Shown piece after piece: positions 48,832 through 59,368 of a stretch of 64,000 bases of DNA (position 1 is its first letter; every line of letters begins with the position of its first letter). The stretch is from Antedon bifida (lineage: Eukaryota > Echinodermata > Crinoidea > Comatulida > Antedonidae). The position numbers and the translations under genes are program-made. Location of the stretch: positions 434,001 through 498,000 of the forward strand of contig OY727096.1 in the NCBI GenBank assembly GCA_963402885.1, written 5' to 3'. Under the pieces are notes generated by a model that made no database searches, had not been told where the DNA came from, and saw nothing but the letters and a program-made list of their open reading frames with translations.

Positions 48832-50569
48832 GTATCAATTGGACAATCATCAATATTAAAGAAGTCTATGAAACGAGCAGTTTAGATCGCATTGGAAATA
48901 TTTTATATTTGATAATATTGCCTTTTTTCATTATAATTGGGATTATGTGGGTTTTCTGTTTTTTTTTCTTCTAGTTTTTGATGATCATTTTCTCTTTTAT
49001 GTGTTTCTCATTATTTGGTTTGTTTTCGTCCCTTTGGTTGTCATGGTAATTATACTTGTTATGATCCTGACATTTTTTTTTCTTTGCTATTATCTCAAAT
49101 TTAGTTGATTTTGCTATTTTTATGCTGTTAAATTCCTCGAATTGGATCTCATTTTAAATGCATTATTACTTATCATTATTTCCGTGTCTATGAATTGTGG
49201 TAAAATAAAAGTAATGAAATGAAAAAAAAGTATGTATTTAGACAAAGCAACCGCAGGAACATAATTAAAGCATCCATCATCAAAATGTTTTGAATGTTTA
49301 TTATCTTCTTGATAAATTAAATGTAATGATTTACATTAATGTAATTACGCCTCCTTCATTCAAATGTTTGGAATGTTGTAACATAGTATGTTACATGCAA
49401 GCTACAAAAAAAAACCTCTGCAATAAATGTTGCTGTTTAGATTCAGAATCTAAGTCTCACGTTTGAAGTGTATGCAAAGTGATCCTACCAGTTATTTCTA
49501 AACTTATTTGACTTTCATTTGTTTAAATTTATTCAGTATACTGAAACATAATCATAATATATAATTTAAAAAGGATATAAAAATGATGTTAAAACATGAT
49601 ACTTGTGAGTCAAAAAATACAGTTTTACCATTTAGATAAAAACTATAACATCTAAAAAAAGACAAATAAAATACAAACACATAACAAAAGTTATTGTACT
49701 GTATAAGTTATTTCTCCATGGTGCAGATAACAAAAAAGAATGATAATTTAATTTAAATGGTTCAAGATTCAATTTATTGTCACATAATATTACATACATG
49801 AAATATGTTTTCCTGAGCTTAGAAACATAGATACAATACAATTTAAAACACAATATAAAAACGTATGGTAGTAAAAAGAAAAAAAAATAAATTGATAACC
49901 AAGAAAATGATATTGTGATGAACTTGATGGAATTAAAAACTAACTAAGTTTCCTCATTAGCGTCAAAATGAACACTGATAGAATGTGTTATATGATGGTG
50001 TCATTTTATGAGGTTATGTTTTTCTAGGCTAAATGTATATTTTGTTTGTCATATTTCCCGACAAAATATTATTTTAAATTTTTACTGTACCCCATAAATC
50101 AAAATTAATGGGCTCGCACACTCAATATATTTAAATTTATCTGCAGTTTGTTTCTTTTACATTTTTAGCTTTCTGTTCTCGTGCGAAGGCGCTCGACCAC
50201 AACTGAAATATTAACGTACTTTGGATTCAGTGAGAAACAAAGATAGAATTGGATAATAACCTCGGGGAATTTGATAGCGATCCGCACTTTCCCTACGGGA
50301 ATACAAATGTTGATGAATGTTCAAATGTTAACTATTACGAGTGTTTACATCTAATTGATGAATATTGAATCTGTTACATTTCATGACATTTCAACAACAC
50401 ATAAAACGAGTTCACGTCCTGTAGCAAACTAATTCGGTGTAAATTATGCTCAGGATATGTAAATGCTTTAATTTTAATTGAAGCAAATGCATGTCATTTT
50501 GTATTGTAATTCAATGTTTACTACTTTGATAGTACACCACACAATGCTTTACATGGGTTGTAAATAAGT

Positions 50570-51245
50570 ATATAAAGTGCAGCCAAAGGAGTGCAATGCC
50601 TCCAGAGAAGAGAACTGTGTCTCAAAAATAAAGTTGAGTGTCTCCAAGGTTGAGATACTTAAGAGTGCCAACACAGTGGAAACCAGTGGCTCAAAAAAAG
50701 AATCAAGAGTCTCCAGAGAAGAGATCAGTGTCTCAAATATATGTAGAGTGCTTCCAGATTAGAGACCAGTGTTTCTAGTATAGAGTTGAGCCTCCAGAGT
50801 GGAGACCAAGTGCCTCAAGAATAGAGTTGAGTGCTTCTCAGAGTGAAGAACTTTATGAACAGAGTTAAGTGCCTCCAGAGTGGAGACCAGTGCTTCCAGA
50901 GTGGAGACTAGTGCCTCAAAAATAGAGTTACGTGCTTCTCAGAGTGGAGAACCTCATGAATAGAGTTGAGTGCCAACAGAGTGGAGACCAGTGCCTCAAG
51001 AATAGAGTTGAGTGCTTCTCAGAGTGAAGAACTTTATGAACAGAGTTAAGTGCCTCCAGAGTGGAGACCAGTGCTTCCAGAGTGGAGACTAGTGCCTCAA
51101 AAATAGAGTTACGTGCTTCTCAGAGTGGAGAACCTTATGAATAGAGTTGAGTACCAACAGAGTGGAGACCAGTGCCTCACAAGTAGAGGGAATGCCTCCA
51201 GAGTGGAGACCAGTGCCTCACAAGTAGAGGGAATGCCTCCAGAAT
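50570..51245. repeat. Minisatellite with 181-bp higher-order unit
   Basis: Built from variants of AGAGTGGAGACCAGTGCCTC and AATAGAGTTGAGTGCTTCTC modules. A composite block beginning ATAGAGTTGAGTGCTTCTCA at 50821 recurs at 51002 (181 bp). The 5' part (50570-50760) is more diverged and gives a 61-codon serine-rich open frame that is simply repeat translation. Confidence 0.9.
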
Positions 51246-51880
51246 ATAGTTAGGGTGTGAATGACCTGTTATTTTTGTACGAACCAAATCCTATTTCAGT
51301 TTTGGCTGTACATCTACAGATACTTGAAATACATCATGCACTCAATGATTACAAAAATAAAACCCATCAATTATCAAATGACACTGGAAAGTTTGTAACT
51401 TTTCCTATAAAATAAATTGCTCCCATGAAAGCAATGCTAAAGTGACAGGTTAGATAATTAGCATCACAAACAATTATTGCTTAGAAATTACATTTTTTTT
51501 CTGTTACAAAGTTGAAAACATAATAGTGGTATTATACCAATTATGTTAAATGTTGTATGAAATGTTGTTTACCTTGCGCATTGCGACAACAACATTCAGT
51601 AGACAAACACGCTAGGGATGAAATTAAATGTCTTTTAGTAACCTAGATTGTTGCCCTCTGGTTAGCACTTAACAAAAGACAAAAACAGAATTGAACTAGA
51701 TTCAAACGGTTGAATGGTCAAGTGCAGTATAGGCCAATAATCCATTATGATGCGCTACAATATTACCATCATGCATCAGTGCCCGGTGATTTCTGGCTTC
51801 TACTGTCATGTTAATTTTCGTAAACCATATTTACGTTTTTAATTTTTGTTTTTGTTGCGGAAACAAATGCTTATACTGTC

Positions 51881-51985
51881 ACGTTTGCTTACCACAAGGA
51901 TGCAACTCAATGACGTAATAAGTGCAACACAAGTAATTTGACCAACCATGACGCGATGGATGGTGATTGGTCAAATTGCTTATTT
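51881..51985. mobile_element. MITE-B copy 2, degraded
   Basis: ACGTTTGCTTACCACAAGGA, GCAACTCAATGACGTAA and the inverted GATTGGTCAAATTGC match the B family left half and centre. The right terminus is lost. Confidence 0.6.
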
Positions 51986-52688
51986 ATAAGCTTAAGACAA
52001 AGAAGGTGAAATGACTTTGTTTGCTACCACCAACATAGATACTAAAGTACTTAACTGCATACTTAACGGCCAACATACGCCCATGGCTGCCTGGCTAATT
52101 ACATTAATTAGTGAGAGACATCAACCCACCACTTTGGCAAGCAAACACAACTAATACTCTAGTAAACACTCAAAGACTATTTTGTTTAAATTGAGGTTAA
52201 ATCAAAATTCTAAAAAATAGATAGAATATTTATTTTATTAAACAAATGTTGTAGAACATCCAGGGTTGTCACCTACGTCTTGACATTTTTCGTTTAAAAT
52301 CATGAAAGTAATTATTTTTTGAAAACAAATGCATAGAATGCTGATGACATTTGTTTATTAAGTGCAATATTTATTGGGCATTTATTGCTGAAAGGGATAA
52401 CTGGAGTGACATACGTGAAATACAATGCAAATGTTATTGTGGAGTGTTGATAAGATTTTGATTGTTACAATTAACTCTTGACGTAAGCTGTCAGATTTAT
52501 TATGTGTCGTTGCGGGTGGCGTACTGTCAATAAAAAGCATGATACGATTATAATTGAAGATTCCAATACAAGATATCATGAAATTTTGTTTTTCTGATCT
52601 TGTGATCATCGTAACAAAGTACACAAATAAATGTATACAGATGGCAAATTTGAAAAAAAAAATGCATCATCAATTGTGTTTAGACAAT

Positions 52689-52886
52689 ATTTTATCAAAT
52701 TCTGCCAGTATTCTGTCAGATTCTGCTAATAAATATTCTGTCAGATTCTGCCAGCACTTTGTCAGATTCTGCTAGTATTCTATCACATTCTGCCAATATT
52801 GTGTGCCAAGTTCTGCCAATATTCTGTGTCAAGTTCTGCCAATGTTCTGTCACATTCTGCCAATATTCTGTCAGATTCTGCCAGAC
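52689..52886. repeat. Minisatellite, about 20 bp, TTCTGTCAGATTCTGCCAG type
   Basis: About nine imperfect units alternate ATTCTGTCA and GATTCTGCCA(A/G). Two short plus-strand open frames cover it and are artefacts. It ends about 90 bp before the right arm of the inverted repeat. Confidence 0.88.
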
Positions 52887-52977
52887 ATATTTACTACTAA
52901 TTATTGGCTGTGTATGTCTTCAATAACCAATTCTGGTAAAAATCACTTTTCTATGGATATTGAATTTAAATGGTATA

Positions 52978-53182
52978 ATACAAGAAACATTGATACATGA
53001 TGGATAATGGATAAATGTAGATTATTTCAAATGTATTACTTTAAATGATGCACATAAAATATTGATTTCACTAATAAACTCTTTTGATATTGATTCTATT
53101 AATTTATTAGCTACAAGTTCTATCTTTGAATCAGTTCCATCTTTATATGTATGCTACTGTTTGGCATTACTGTAATTTTCAC
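52978..53182 (+). repeat. Right arm of 200-bp inverted repeat, just upstream of exon 2
   Basis: Inverse copy of 48632-48831. On the plus strand it carries the same open-frame segment, but with an extra T (ATCTTTATATG against ATCTTATATG) that shifts the frame to an early stop, so this copy is broken. It ends 110 bp before exon 2. The arms are 4.15 kb apart and would lie in the same intron 1 transcript. Confidence 0.88.
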
Positions 53183-53291
53183 CATATGTGTCGATTGAAT
53201 AATTTATAATGAATTATGTTTTATTTATTCATTATTGTATAATAATATACATGTTTTATAAAAAAAATTTTTGTTTTATATATCTTTACAG

Positions 53292-53382
53292 ATTTCTATT
53301 AATTTTCACGTGCCTTCTTCTTAGTATCCTGGCAACCATTGGCAGTATGGAGAGTTTGTGCAATCAACTTGTGTATGCAATG
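53292..53382 (+). CDS. KCNQ exon 2: S1 and S1-S2 loop
   Basis: 91 bp, residues 116-146. The acceptor CTTTACAG|AT supplies the third base of codon 116 (Ile) and the donor ATG|GTAAGT follows a complete codon (phase 0). It encodes most of transmembrane S1 (FLLIFTCLLLSILATI, 117-132) and the extracellular S1-S2 loop up to YAM. The loop is short and lacks the usual KCNQ2-5 lysine/glutamate pattern. The 91-bp length is the same as in vertebrate KCNQ genes as I recall them, which strongly supports both boundaries. Intron 2 (53383-56487, 3105 bp) follows. Confidence 0.95.
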
Positions 53383-54802
53383 GTAAGTCAGGCTCAAAGT
53401 TTATGTGAGAAACCGGAATTTTCGAAAAAAAACCCATTTTGTGCCAGTCAAGAGTGACTGGTTTTGAGAGAGAGAGAGAGAGACTTCATTTTACATACAT
53501 AACCAATAGTAACTACTGCATTATTTCCTTGTTTTCAGCCTCACGATTTTAAAAGCCAAATATGTATACTATCTACCCAATCCTAAAGCTCTGTCTACAC
53601 TATCAGAAACATGATATTCATTTGTAGACCCCAATACAATGCAAATACGTTGTTCTTTTTCTCTCTTCCTGTGTTATATAGATCTGTATTTTTTAATTAA
53701 ATGTATAGTATAGTATTGAAATTAATACATGTTTTCTATATGAAAAATCAATACTGGTGGGCTTGATTGGGGCAGATTCAGGGGGTTAGGTGCGCTGTTG
53801 GATCTGCCCCTGAGATTGGTTAATATTTTGCCTTTTGTCAATTTGTATATATTTTAGGTAATGCGTTGGAATCTTCTTCATAGAATAGACACAATGTCAA
53901 AGACCATTTTATTATTGAATAAATCATGTGTTTAGCTCTTAACACCTTTTATGCTCAAACTTGACATACTAGTGTGTCATTATGTTAATATTAATGTTTT
54001 TTTAATGTCGTCTGATGCAAATTGAACACATTGAATGCATTAATGTTGTAATCAAGAAGCCGGTCAAAGAATGTTGTCCACAACGGTCAACGACTATCTA
54101 AAATATCAATGCCAAGTTTGGTGTTACCGTACTTAGTACGGACTCTTAAGGTTGAACCAAGAGATTTATTAATTAATGATTAATTAATTAGATTTTATTC
54201 ATTTCCGAAATTACCTTTAAAATGTGCATGGGCCAGAAATGTACATTGATCTCTAAGCTATCTACCACCAAAACATTTTAGCTTTTATTTGCCTCTGTCT
54301 TAACAATTAGGCCACTGAACTTGACATAATATAAGGCACTGTCTGGATTTGAACAAGGAATCTCCTGTTTGCTAAAGCACCTTGCTAAACAAATTAGCAA
54401 GTAATTCATTTAGAATATGATATGTGATATATAATAGATGTATTGTAAATATAATGGAATTAATAGAGTTGAATGATGAAGACGAAAGAGAAATGAATTT
54501 TCCGATTTAACAGTGAATGAGATACTGTTGACCGTAGCAATGACCCGGCCATAAGCGGTGGTCAATTAACGTGGGCTACACAAGAGTATCGATTTTATAC
54601 ATATGTCTGTTCTAATTTAATCATCGTATTGATTTCAGAGTTAACTTTGATCTATATATTTCTAAGGTATTTTATAACTTTCTGACTGTCTCTTTCAATT
54701 ACAAAAAAAAAAAGAAAGATAATTTATTATGGGGGGTAATTTATTCTAAAAATTGATAATAATTAAAAGTATATTTACTTTTTAATTTTGAAAATGATGA
54801 TG

Positions 54803-54975
54803 AATAGTAGAACCCTTCTTTAGGACATTTCTATTCAGGGGGCACACATACTATATTGATGGAACATCCCTATGCAGGAGATACTCCTAAGGAGACATCC
54901 CTATTCAGGAAAACCATATTCAGGGGACACCCCAAAGTGCACATCCATATTCAGGGGACACCCTATTCAGGAGAA
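54803..54975. mobile_element. pogo-like remnant with internal repeats
   Basis: Begins AGTAGAACCCTTCTTTAGG, a CAGTAGAACC-type end. It then repeats CCCTATTCAGGGGGCAC, CATATTCAGGGGACACCCC and CATATTCAGGGGACACCC. No inverted partner end is seen. Confidence 0.45.
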
Positions 54976-55404
54976 TATTAAATGACAAAATAATCTGCAA
55001 TTTGTTTGTATTTACACAGCATAAGATCGTAAAATCTCCGATCTCGCTTAAATAGGTCATGTAAATTTGGTTTATTACTGCATGTAGCTGTATGGCCTTA
55101 TTTCTGTACTTTGCAATCACACTGTTTATTAATAGACCAACATCTTGTAATTCAGGTTAATTGACGGATTACCTTCAAAGTGAACCTTTTAATGTATTAA
55201 TGTATAATTAAACTAACTAATGTTTGAGTATTTGCGTTTAGGCTATATACCTTAATATTTTGTGGCATGTATAAATTCATCAATACACTTTATTACTTCA
55301 AGTCTGAAAGATTTAGGACGCAGATGAAGTGTGGAAAAAAATAGTTTATTCAACTATACTAGGTTTGCCAAAGATTATCAATACTATCTATAATTTGTAC
55401 AGTA

Positions 55405-55545
55405 TCATAGTTCAATTCTGTGATACATTGTCACATATGTATCACATGTGATCTCTGTATCATAGGCCATACGCCTAATCCTATACTTAACATACAGGCA
55501 TCACATGTGATACATATGTGACACTGTATCATAGCATTCACCTAT
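55405..55545. repeat. Long inverted repeat, about 50-bp arms
   Basis: TGTGATACATTGTCACATAT, GTATCACATGTGAT and CTCTGTATCATAGG are followed, after a spacer of about 35 bp, by the inverse order ATCACATGTGATACATATGT and GACACTGTATCATAG. Inner palindromes ATCACATGTGAT give each arm its own symmetry. It is likely a foldback element. Confidence 0.85.
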
Positions 55546-56487
55546 GAATGCCATATGTAGAGATACAGTACAGATAATCGGGTGAATATGTACCAATTAA
55601 GTACAATGTATATCTATTATTGTAAAATGAGCGAGTGAATCACTCGCTTAGCGCCAAGCGTCTAGCCCACTTGATCAGTTTTTAAGATATCCTTTTGTTA
55701 AAATGTTCCAACAGAAGTTGTTATATGATTGTGTGCAGTTAATAGATGATTAGACCGCACCAGTTGTCATTTTATGTATTGTAGTGATGTGCATTCGATT
55801 TTAGACACGACATTTATTACGTTGTGATTTATGGAACTATACCCTGTATATAAATATTCATTTACCATGTGCAAATGCGATTTTATAAATGTCATTTGTC
55901 CTTGTGTACGAAGTTTCTAGGAGTTGGCATTTTATGCAGAGACAATAAATTGATGGATGTTGATTTATATGTTGTTGCTGATGTTGATTGTGGTGAGGAA
56001 GATGGGCAGTTTTCGATTTGGAAACTAGTTAATCATGTTAATTCATCATGCCAAACATGCTGTTTATTGTTTTATATTCCTTTTCATGTATTATATAGTA
56101 CATTGTAGGGCCCCTCATGACAAGCCTTTGCTTCTAGTGTGAGTCCCAGTATTATTGTTATAACTGAATAAATGTGTATGAATAAACTTACTGTAGACAT
56201 TTGAGGGTGTGCTTCCTCTCTTTCCTTGACACATTTTTGACCAAAACAACACAGAATTTTAATTAATTGGTCTTCTCTCCATAACGGTTGTCATATAATG
56301 CTTTGTATTTCTTTAATTTGTTATTGTATGTATATGTTTTGATATGGACAGTTTGTCTAAAATAAAGTTGAATTGAATTTAATTGAATATGTGTATGTTA
56401 AAAATGGTGGTTCTGTATAGTGGCAATAAAGGGAACAAGTTTTAAATACATTGAACATTTAAAATTATATTGATTGCTTTTTTAAAG

Positions 56488-56614
56488 GAAATGCTTTTAT
56501 TGGTAATCTTAAGCTTTGAATGTGGTTTACGAGTTTGGTCTGCAGGATGTCGGAGTCGTTACCAAGGAACTTATGGAAGGATACGATTTATTAGACAACC
56601 TCTGTGTATATTAG
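56488..56614 (+). CDS. KCNQ exon 3: S2 and S2-S3 loop
   Basis: 127 bp, residues 147-188 and the first base of codon 189. The acceptor is TTTTTTAAAG|GAA and the donor TTAG|GTAAGC, phase 1. It covers S2 (EMLLLVILSFECGLRVW, 147-163) and the cytoplasmic S2-S3 linker (SAGCRSRYQGTYGRIRF, basic, followed by IRQPLCIL). The two S2 acidic residues are kept: E147 (equivalent to KCNQ1 E160) and E157 (equivalent to KCNQ1 E170). The phenylalanine of the gating charge-transfer centre (KCNQ1 F167) is Leu154 here. The usual EY after it is EC. The linker WSAGCRS is most like KCNQ1. The 127-bp length matches vertebrate KCNQ exon 3. Confidence 0.95.
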
Positions 56615-56770
56615 GTAAGCTGATTGAACAAAACATGTCACATGACAACAAGCAGTTGGCTATTAATATGGAATTGTGTATCATATAAGACTGTCCCAGA
56701 AAACAATATGACATACTTAGGAATTACATAATAAATACTACGTGATATTTATATTGTGTTTGTTTTACAG

Positions 56771-56949
56771 ATATTGTAGTTGTTATATCAACTTTATTGA
56801 TATTCCTTGTTGGAAGTGATAAAGGAATGAAATTCCACGATGATTCTCTTAGAGGTCTTCGCTTTCTTCAGTTCTTAAGATTAGTGAGGTTAGACAGACG
56901 AGGCAATACGTGGAAACTCCTTGGCAGCGTTGTCTGGGCACATAGACAG
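56771..56949 (+). CDS. KCNQ exon 4: S3, S4 voltage sensor, S4-S5 linker
   Basis: 179 bp, residues 189-248. Intron 3 before it is only 156 bp (GTAAGC to TGTTTTACAG). The first two bases complete Asp189, the conserved S3 aspartate of the charge-transfer centre. S3 is IVVVISTLLIFLVG (190-203). S4 carries R216, R219, Q222, R225, R228, R231 and R232 in the order LRGLRFLQFLRLVRLDRR. Gln in the third position is a KCNQ hallmark. The S4-S5 linker NTWKLLGSVVWAHRQ follows. DRRG resembles KCNQ2-5 (KCNQ1 has DRQG), whereas HRQ at the end resembles KCNQ1. It is one codon longer than the 176 bp recalled for vertebrate paralogues; the extra residue is in the S3-S4 loop. Donor CAG|GTAAAA, phase 0. Confidence 0.96.
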
Positions 56950-57220
56950 GTAAAAGTGATAACATTCAAACATAATGTTGGTTTAAATGTTGTTAGTAAA
57001 GATAGACAGTTAAAAATGACAATAATAAATAAACTTTTAGTCTCAACACAAATATAATTTTTTTATGCTTGTTGCGTTGCTATGTTATATACCAACTCAG
57101 ATGAGTTTTCATGCCAATAATAAATATTAATTAGAATCATTTACTTACAATAATACTAAACAAACAAAAGAATTTAACAATTTAAAAATAAAACAGAAAA
57201 GAAGATAAATACAAATATGA

Positions 57221-57390
57221 ATCTCTGTCTACACTATCAAACTTTATGTGACAAAAAATTGGGTTAGGGTCCATATATGGACATGATGATGTCATATCAC
57301 TACCATATTTGGGCATATCGCTGCCATTCTTGGGCACATCACATCACCCTTTTTTGTCAATCTAGTTTGATAGTGTAGACAGGGATTTTA
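57221..57390. mobile_element. MITE-A copy 12, two to three internal units
   Basis: Ends ATCTCTGTCTACACTATCAA and AGTTTGATAGTGTAGACAGG. The interior has CTACCATATTTGGGCATATC followed by a mutated second unit (GCTGCCATTCTTGGGCACATC). Confidence 0.88.
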
Positions 57391-58366
57391 GGATGAAGAT
57401 TAGAAGTATGTGATCTTTGTGATTGACGATAAAGCCAGAGAAATAACCGGTACACAAATCTTAGGTTATTCGTGCAACAAGCACATAATGAGTACAGAAA
57501 GTTGATGTATGCCATCTGATGACCAGAAGCATTATAGTGCTGAATTGTGTCTATGTCATAGTATACAGTGTTTACTATATACATTGTAACATAGGTGAAA
57601 TTACGGGACCTACTTATACTGTACTGTCATTTTTTGACATGATTACCTCATCAAACCGAAACATGATAAACAAAAGTTAACTCTCTATAATTGTGTATCT
57701 CTAAATCCGATATAACTCTGACGGTTTTAGAGTTGGATCTGATCTTTGAAGGTTTCAGAATGTAACCGACAAGTTGATTATAACAGGGGTATATACGTAC
57801 TGGAATATTTTGGCATTTGAATGAAAAAACTATTCCACAGGATTGTACGTCTTAATAGAGAATAAAATTTATAAAGAAAAGAGCGTATAGACACAGGTTT
57901 TGACCTTTCCTTTCCAAAGGTGTCCCCTGAATTACACTAAATACACTCATATTAGGGTCCCAAATGTGTCCCCTTAAAACAAACATTGCCACATAAATTA
58001 CTTAAGAAGCAGGTAGCCTATACACATAAGATTTATTATATAAAAACAGAGTTATTTTCAACAGTTTCTAGTGCGCAGTAAATTTGTTTTCCACTTTCTT
58101 AATGGAATTAACATTTAATAATCTTCTAAATTCTGTCAGATTACATTTGATGTAGTGCTTTTATATCTAAGAAATGAATTAGACAATTTTTGGAGATCTG
58201 CTTAAGTTTAGTTGATACTTGACAGCATTTTACCACAATCATACGGTAGACATGGTAAGTTGAATACTGTAGTATTAAAGGGACAGCTTTACGATTAAAA
58301 AAAGTATCCCGTAATGGGAGTGTCCTCCAAAAATAGAGTTAGTGTTATATTTCCCTTCGTTTTAAA

Positions 58367-58563
58367 GGCAATCTAACAGGATGCTGAGGTCCGAAGATCA
58401 AAGGATTTATTTGTGGCTGCGACATAAGTCCCCCCCCCCCCCCACCCTCCTCTTATCAGACACTGCATGCCGCGGAACATAGTACAGTACTGTTGGTATT
58501 TGTCGCAGCCAGCTGATTTAAGATCACAGGACTGTTAAGAGTGTCCTGTTGTTAAATTGCCTT
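58367..58563. mobile_element. MITE-E, 197-bp TIR element with (C)14
   Basis: The left end AAGGCAATCTAACAGGATGC and right end CTGTTGTTAAATTGCCTT are inverted repeats whose similarity continues through GATCAAAGGATTTA and GGCTGCGACA over about 55 bp. A 14-C run (58430-58443) sits in the centre. No coding capacity. Superfamily unknown. Confidence 0.75.
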
Positions 58564-58945
58564 GGTTCTATAGTAATTTAAAATTATTATTTTTTTGGTA
58601 ACTTGCAAAATATGAATTTCTAATAAATTTTATTTTTATTTTGAAATTTGTTGTAAAAACAACTGAAAGCGAGATCACATCATTTTGGTATCTTTTTATT
58701 ACAAGTTGATATAAATCTAGCTGGATTTGTAATTTGTTAAGTCGGATTGGTTTCTATGGTAACACTTAATACAAAACATGCATGCAAATGTGAAACATTA
58801 GCATGAACGCAGGTCATATTATTTTTCCTAAAACATTATACAACATTACTTGTGAGGACTAGGTATCATATTATCCCATATTATGTATGATTTTATAAAT
58901 GAAATAATACTAATTGAAATAAATAATTGAATTAAATATACAGTT

Positions 58946-59115
58946 GAATATACCTATTAAATGGACACCTATTAGGCCAACAATGTGTCCCCTTAATAGG
59001 AGTGTTTCTTGGATAGGAGTTGGCCTTATTGTTAAAACATATTCTCCTTTGTTCATGTAACTGAAAAGTTTCCCCTGAATAGAGATATGAATAGGGGTGT
59101 CCCAATGGGGGAGGG
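58946..59115. mobile_element. pogo-like remnant
   Basis: Starts TACAGTTGAATATACCTATT and includes GTGTCCCCTTAATAGGAGTG and AATAGGGGTGTCCC. It is related to the fragments at 30660 and 54803. Confidence 0.4.
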
Positions 59116-59368
59116 GTCAGTCTCTAGTGTAGTATGTACAATTAACAGTGATAGAGGATAACTACAGGTACATTGAGGAAGAAAGAGGGTAAAATCAGAC
59201 TGTCTACAGTTATCGTCTACATGGTTATCCATCATACAGCCTAAATATTATGTATCATAAACATAACATTTATAACTTAACTTTTTTTTGGTTATTCGCA
59301 AATACAACATGTTGACCCGATGATGATGTACATTTAATATTAAACTTAATTTTAATTATTTTTTTCAG

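Larger units (their letters stand above)
27556..53291 (+). other. KCNQ intron 1 (25.7 kb)
   Basis: Donor GTAAGT at 27556; acceptor TTTATATATCTTTACAG ending at 53291. The intron is filled with AT-rich sequence, MITEs, SINE fragments and tandem arrays, listed individually. Stretches with nothing identifiable include 27600-29490, 31810-36140 (apart from AT-rich low complexity), 39420-40060, 42860-43480 and 48840-50560. A degenerate pair of repeats around GTAAATGTT lies at about 28140-28400. No second gene is convincingly supported inside the intron. Confidence 0.85.
53383..56487 (+). other. KCNQ intron 2 (3.1 kb)
   Basis: Donor GTAAGT, acceptor TTTTTAAAG. Contents: a (GA)n run at 53467-53482; an isolated MITE-A left end at 53586-53604 (AAGCTCTGTCTACACTATC); a weak tRNA-like B-box on the minus strand near 54340 (GTTCAAATCC); pogo-like remnant sequence at 54803-54975; a hairpin at 55405-55545; and a retroposon-like tail (AATAAAGTTGAATTGAATT) near 56361-56380. 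The acceptor polypyrimidine tract (TTGCTTTTTTAAAG) is adequate. Confidence 0.85.
56950..59368 (+). other. KCNQ intron 4 (2.4 kb)
   Basis: Donor GTAAAA, acceptor ATTATTTTTTTCAG. Contents: MITE-A copy 12 (57221-57390), MITE-E (58367-58563) and a pogo-like remnant (58946-59115). A run near 57905-57985 (GTGTCCCCTGAATTA, GTGTCCCCTTAAAAC) resembles the same remnant family. The rest is AT-rich with no gene. Confidence 0.85.

Noticed and set aside
52554..53000. Two plus-strand frames rich in FCQ/ILPIFCQ repeats
   Set aside because: Translation of the minisatellite at 52689-52886.
53209..53457. 82-codon frame as a stand-alone small protein
   Set aside because: It is exon 2 extended on both sides into intron sequence; the AG and GT at 53291 and 53383 and the 91-bp length fix the true exon.
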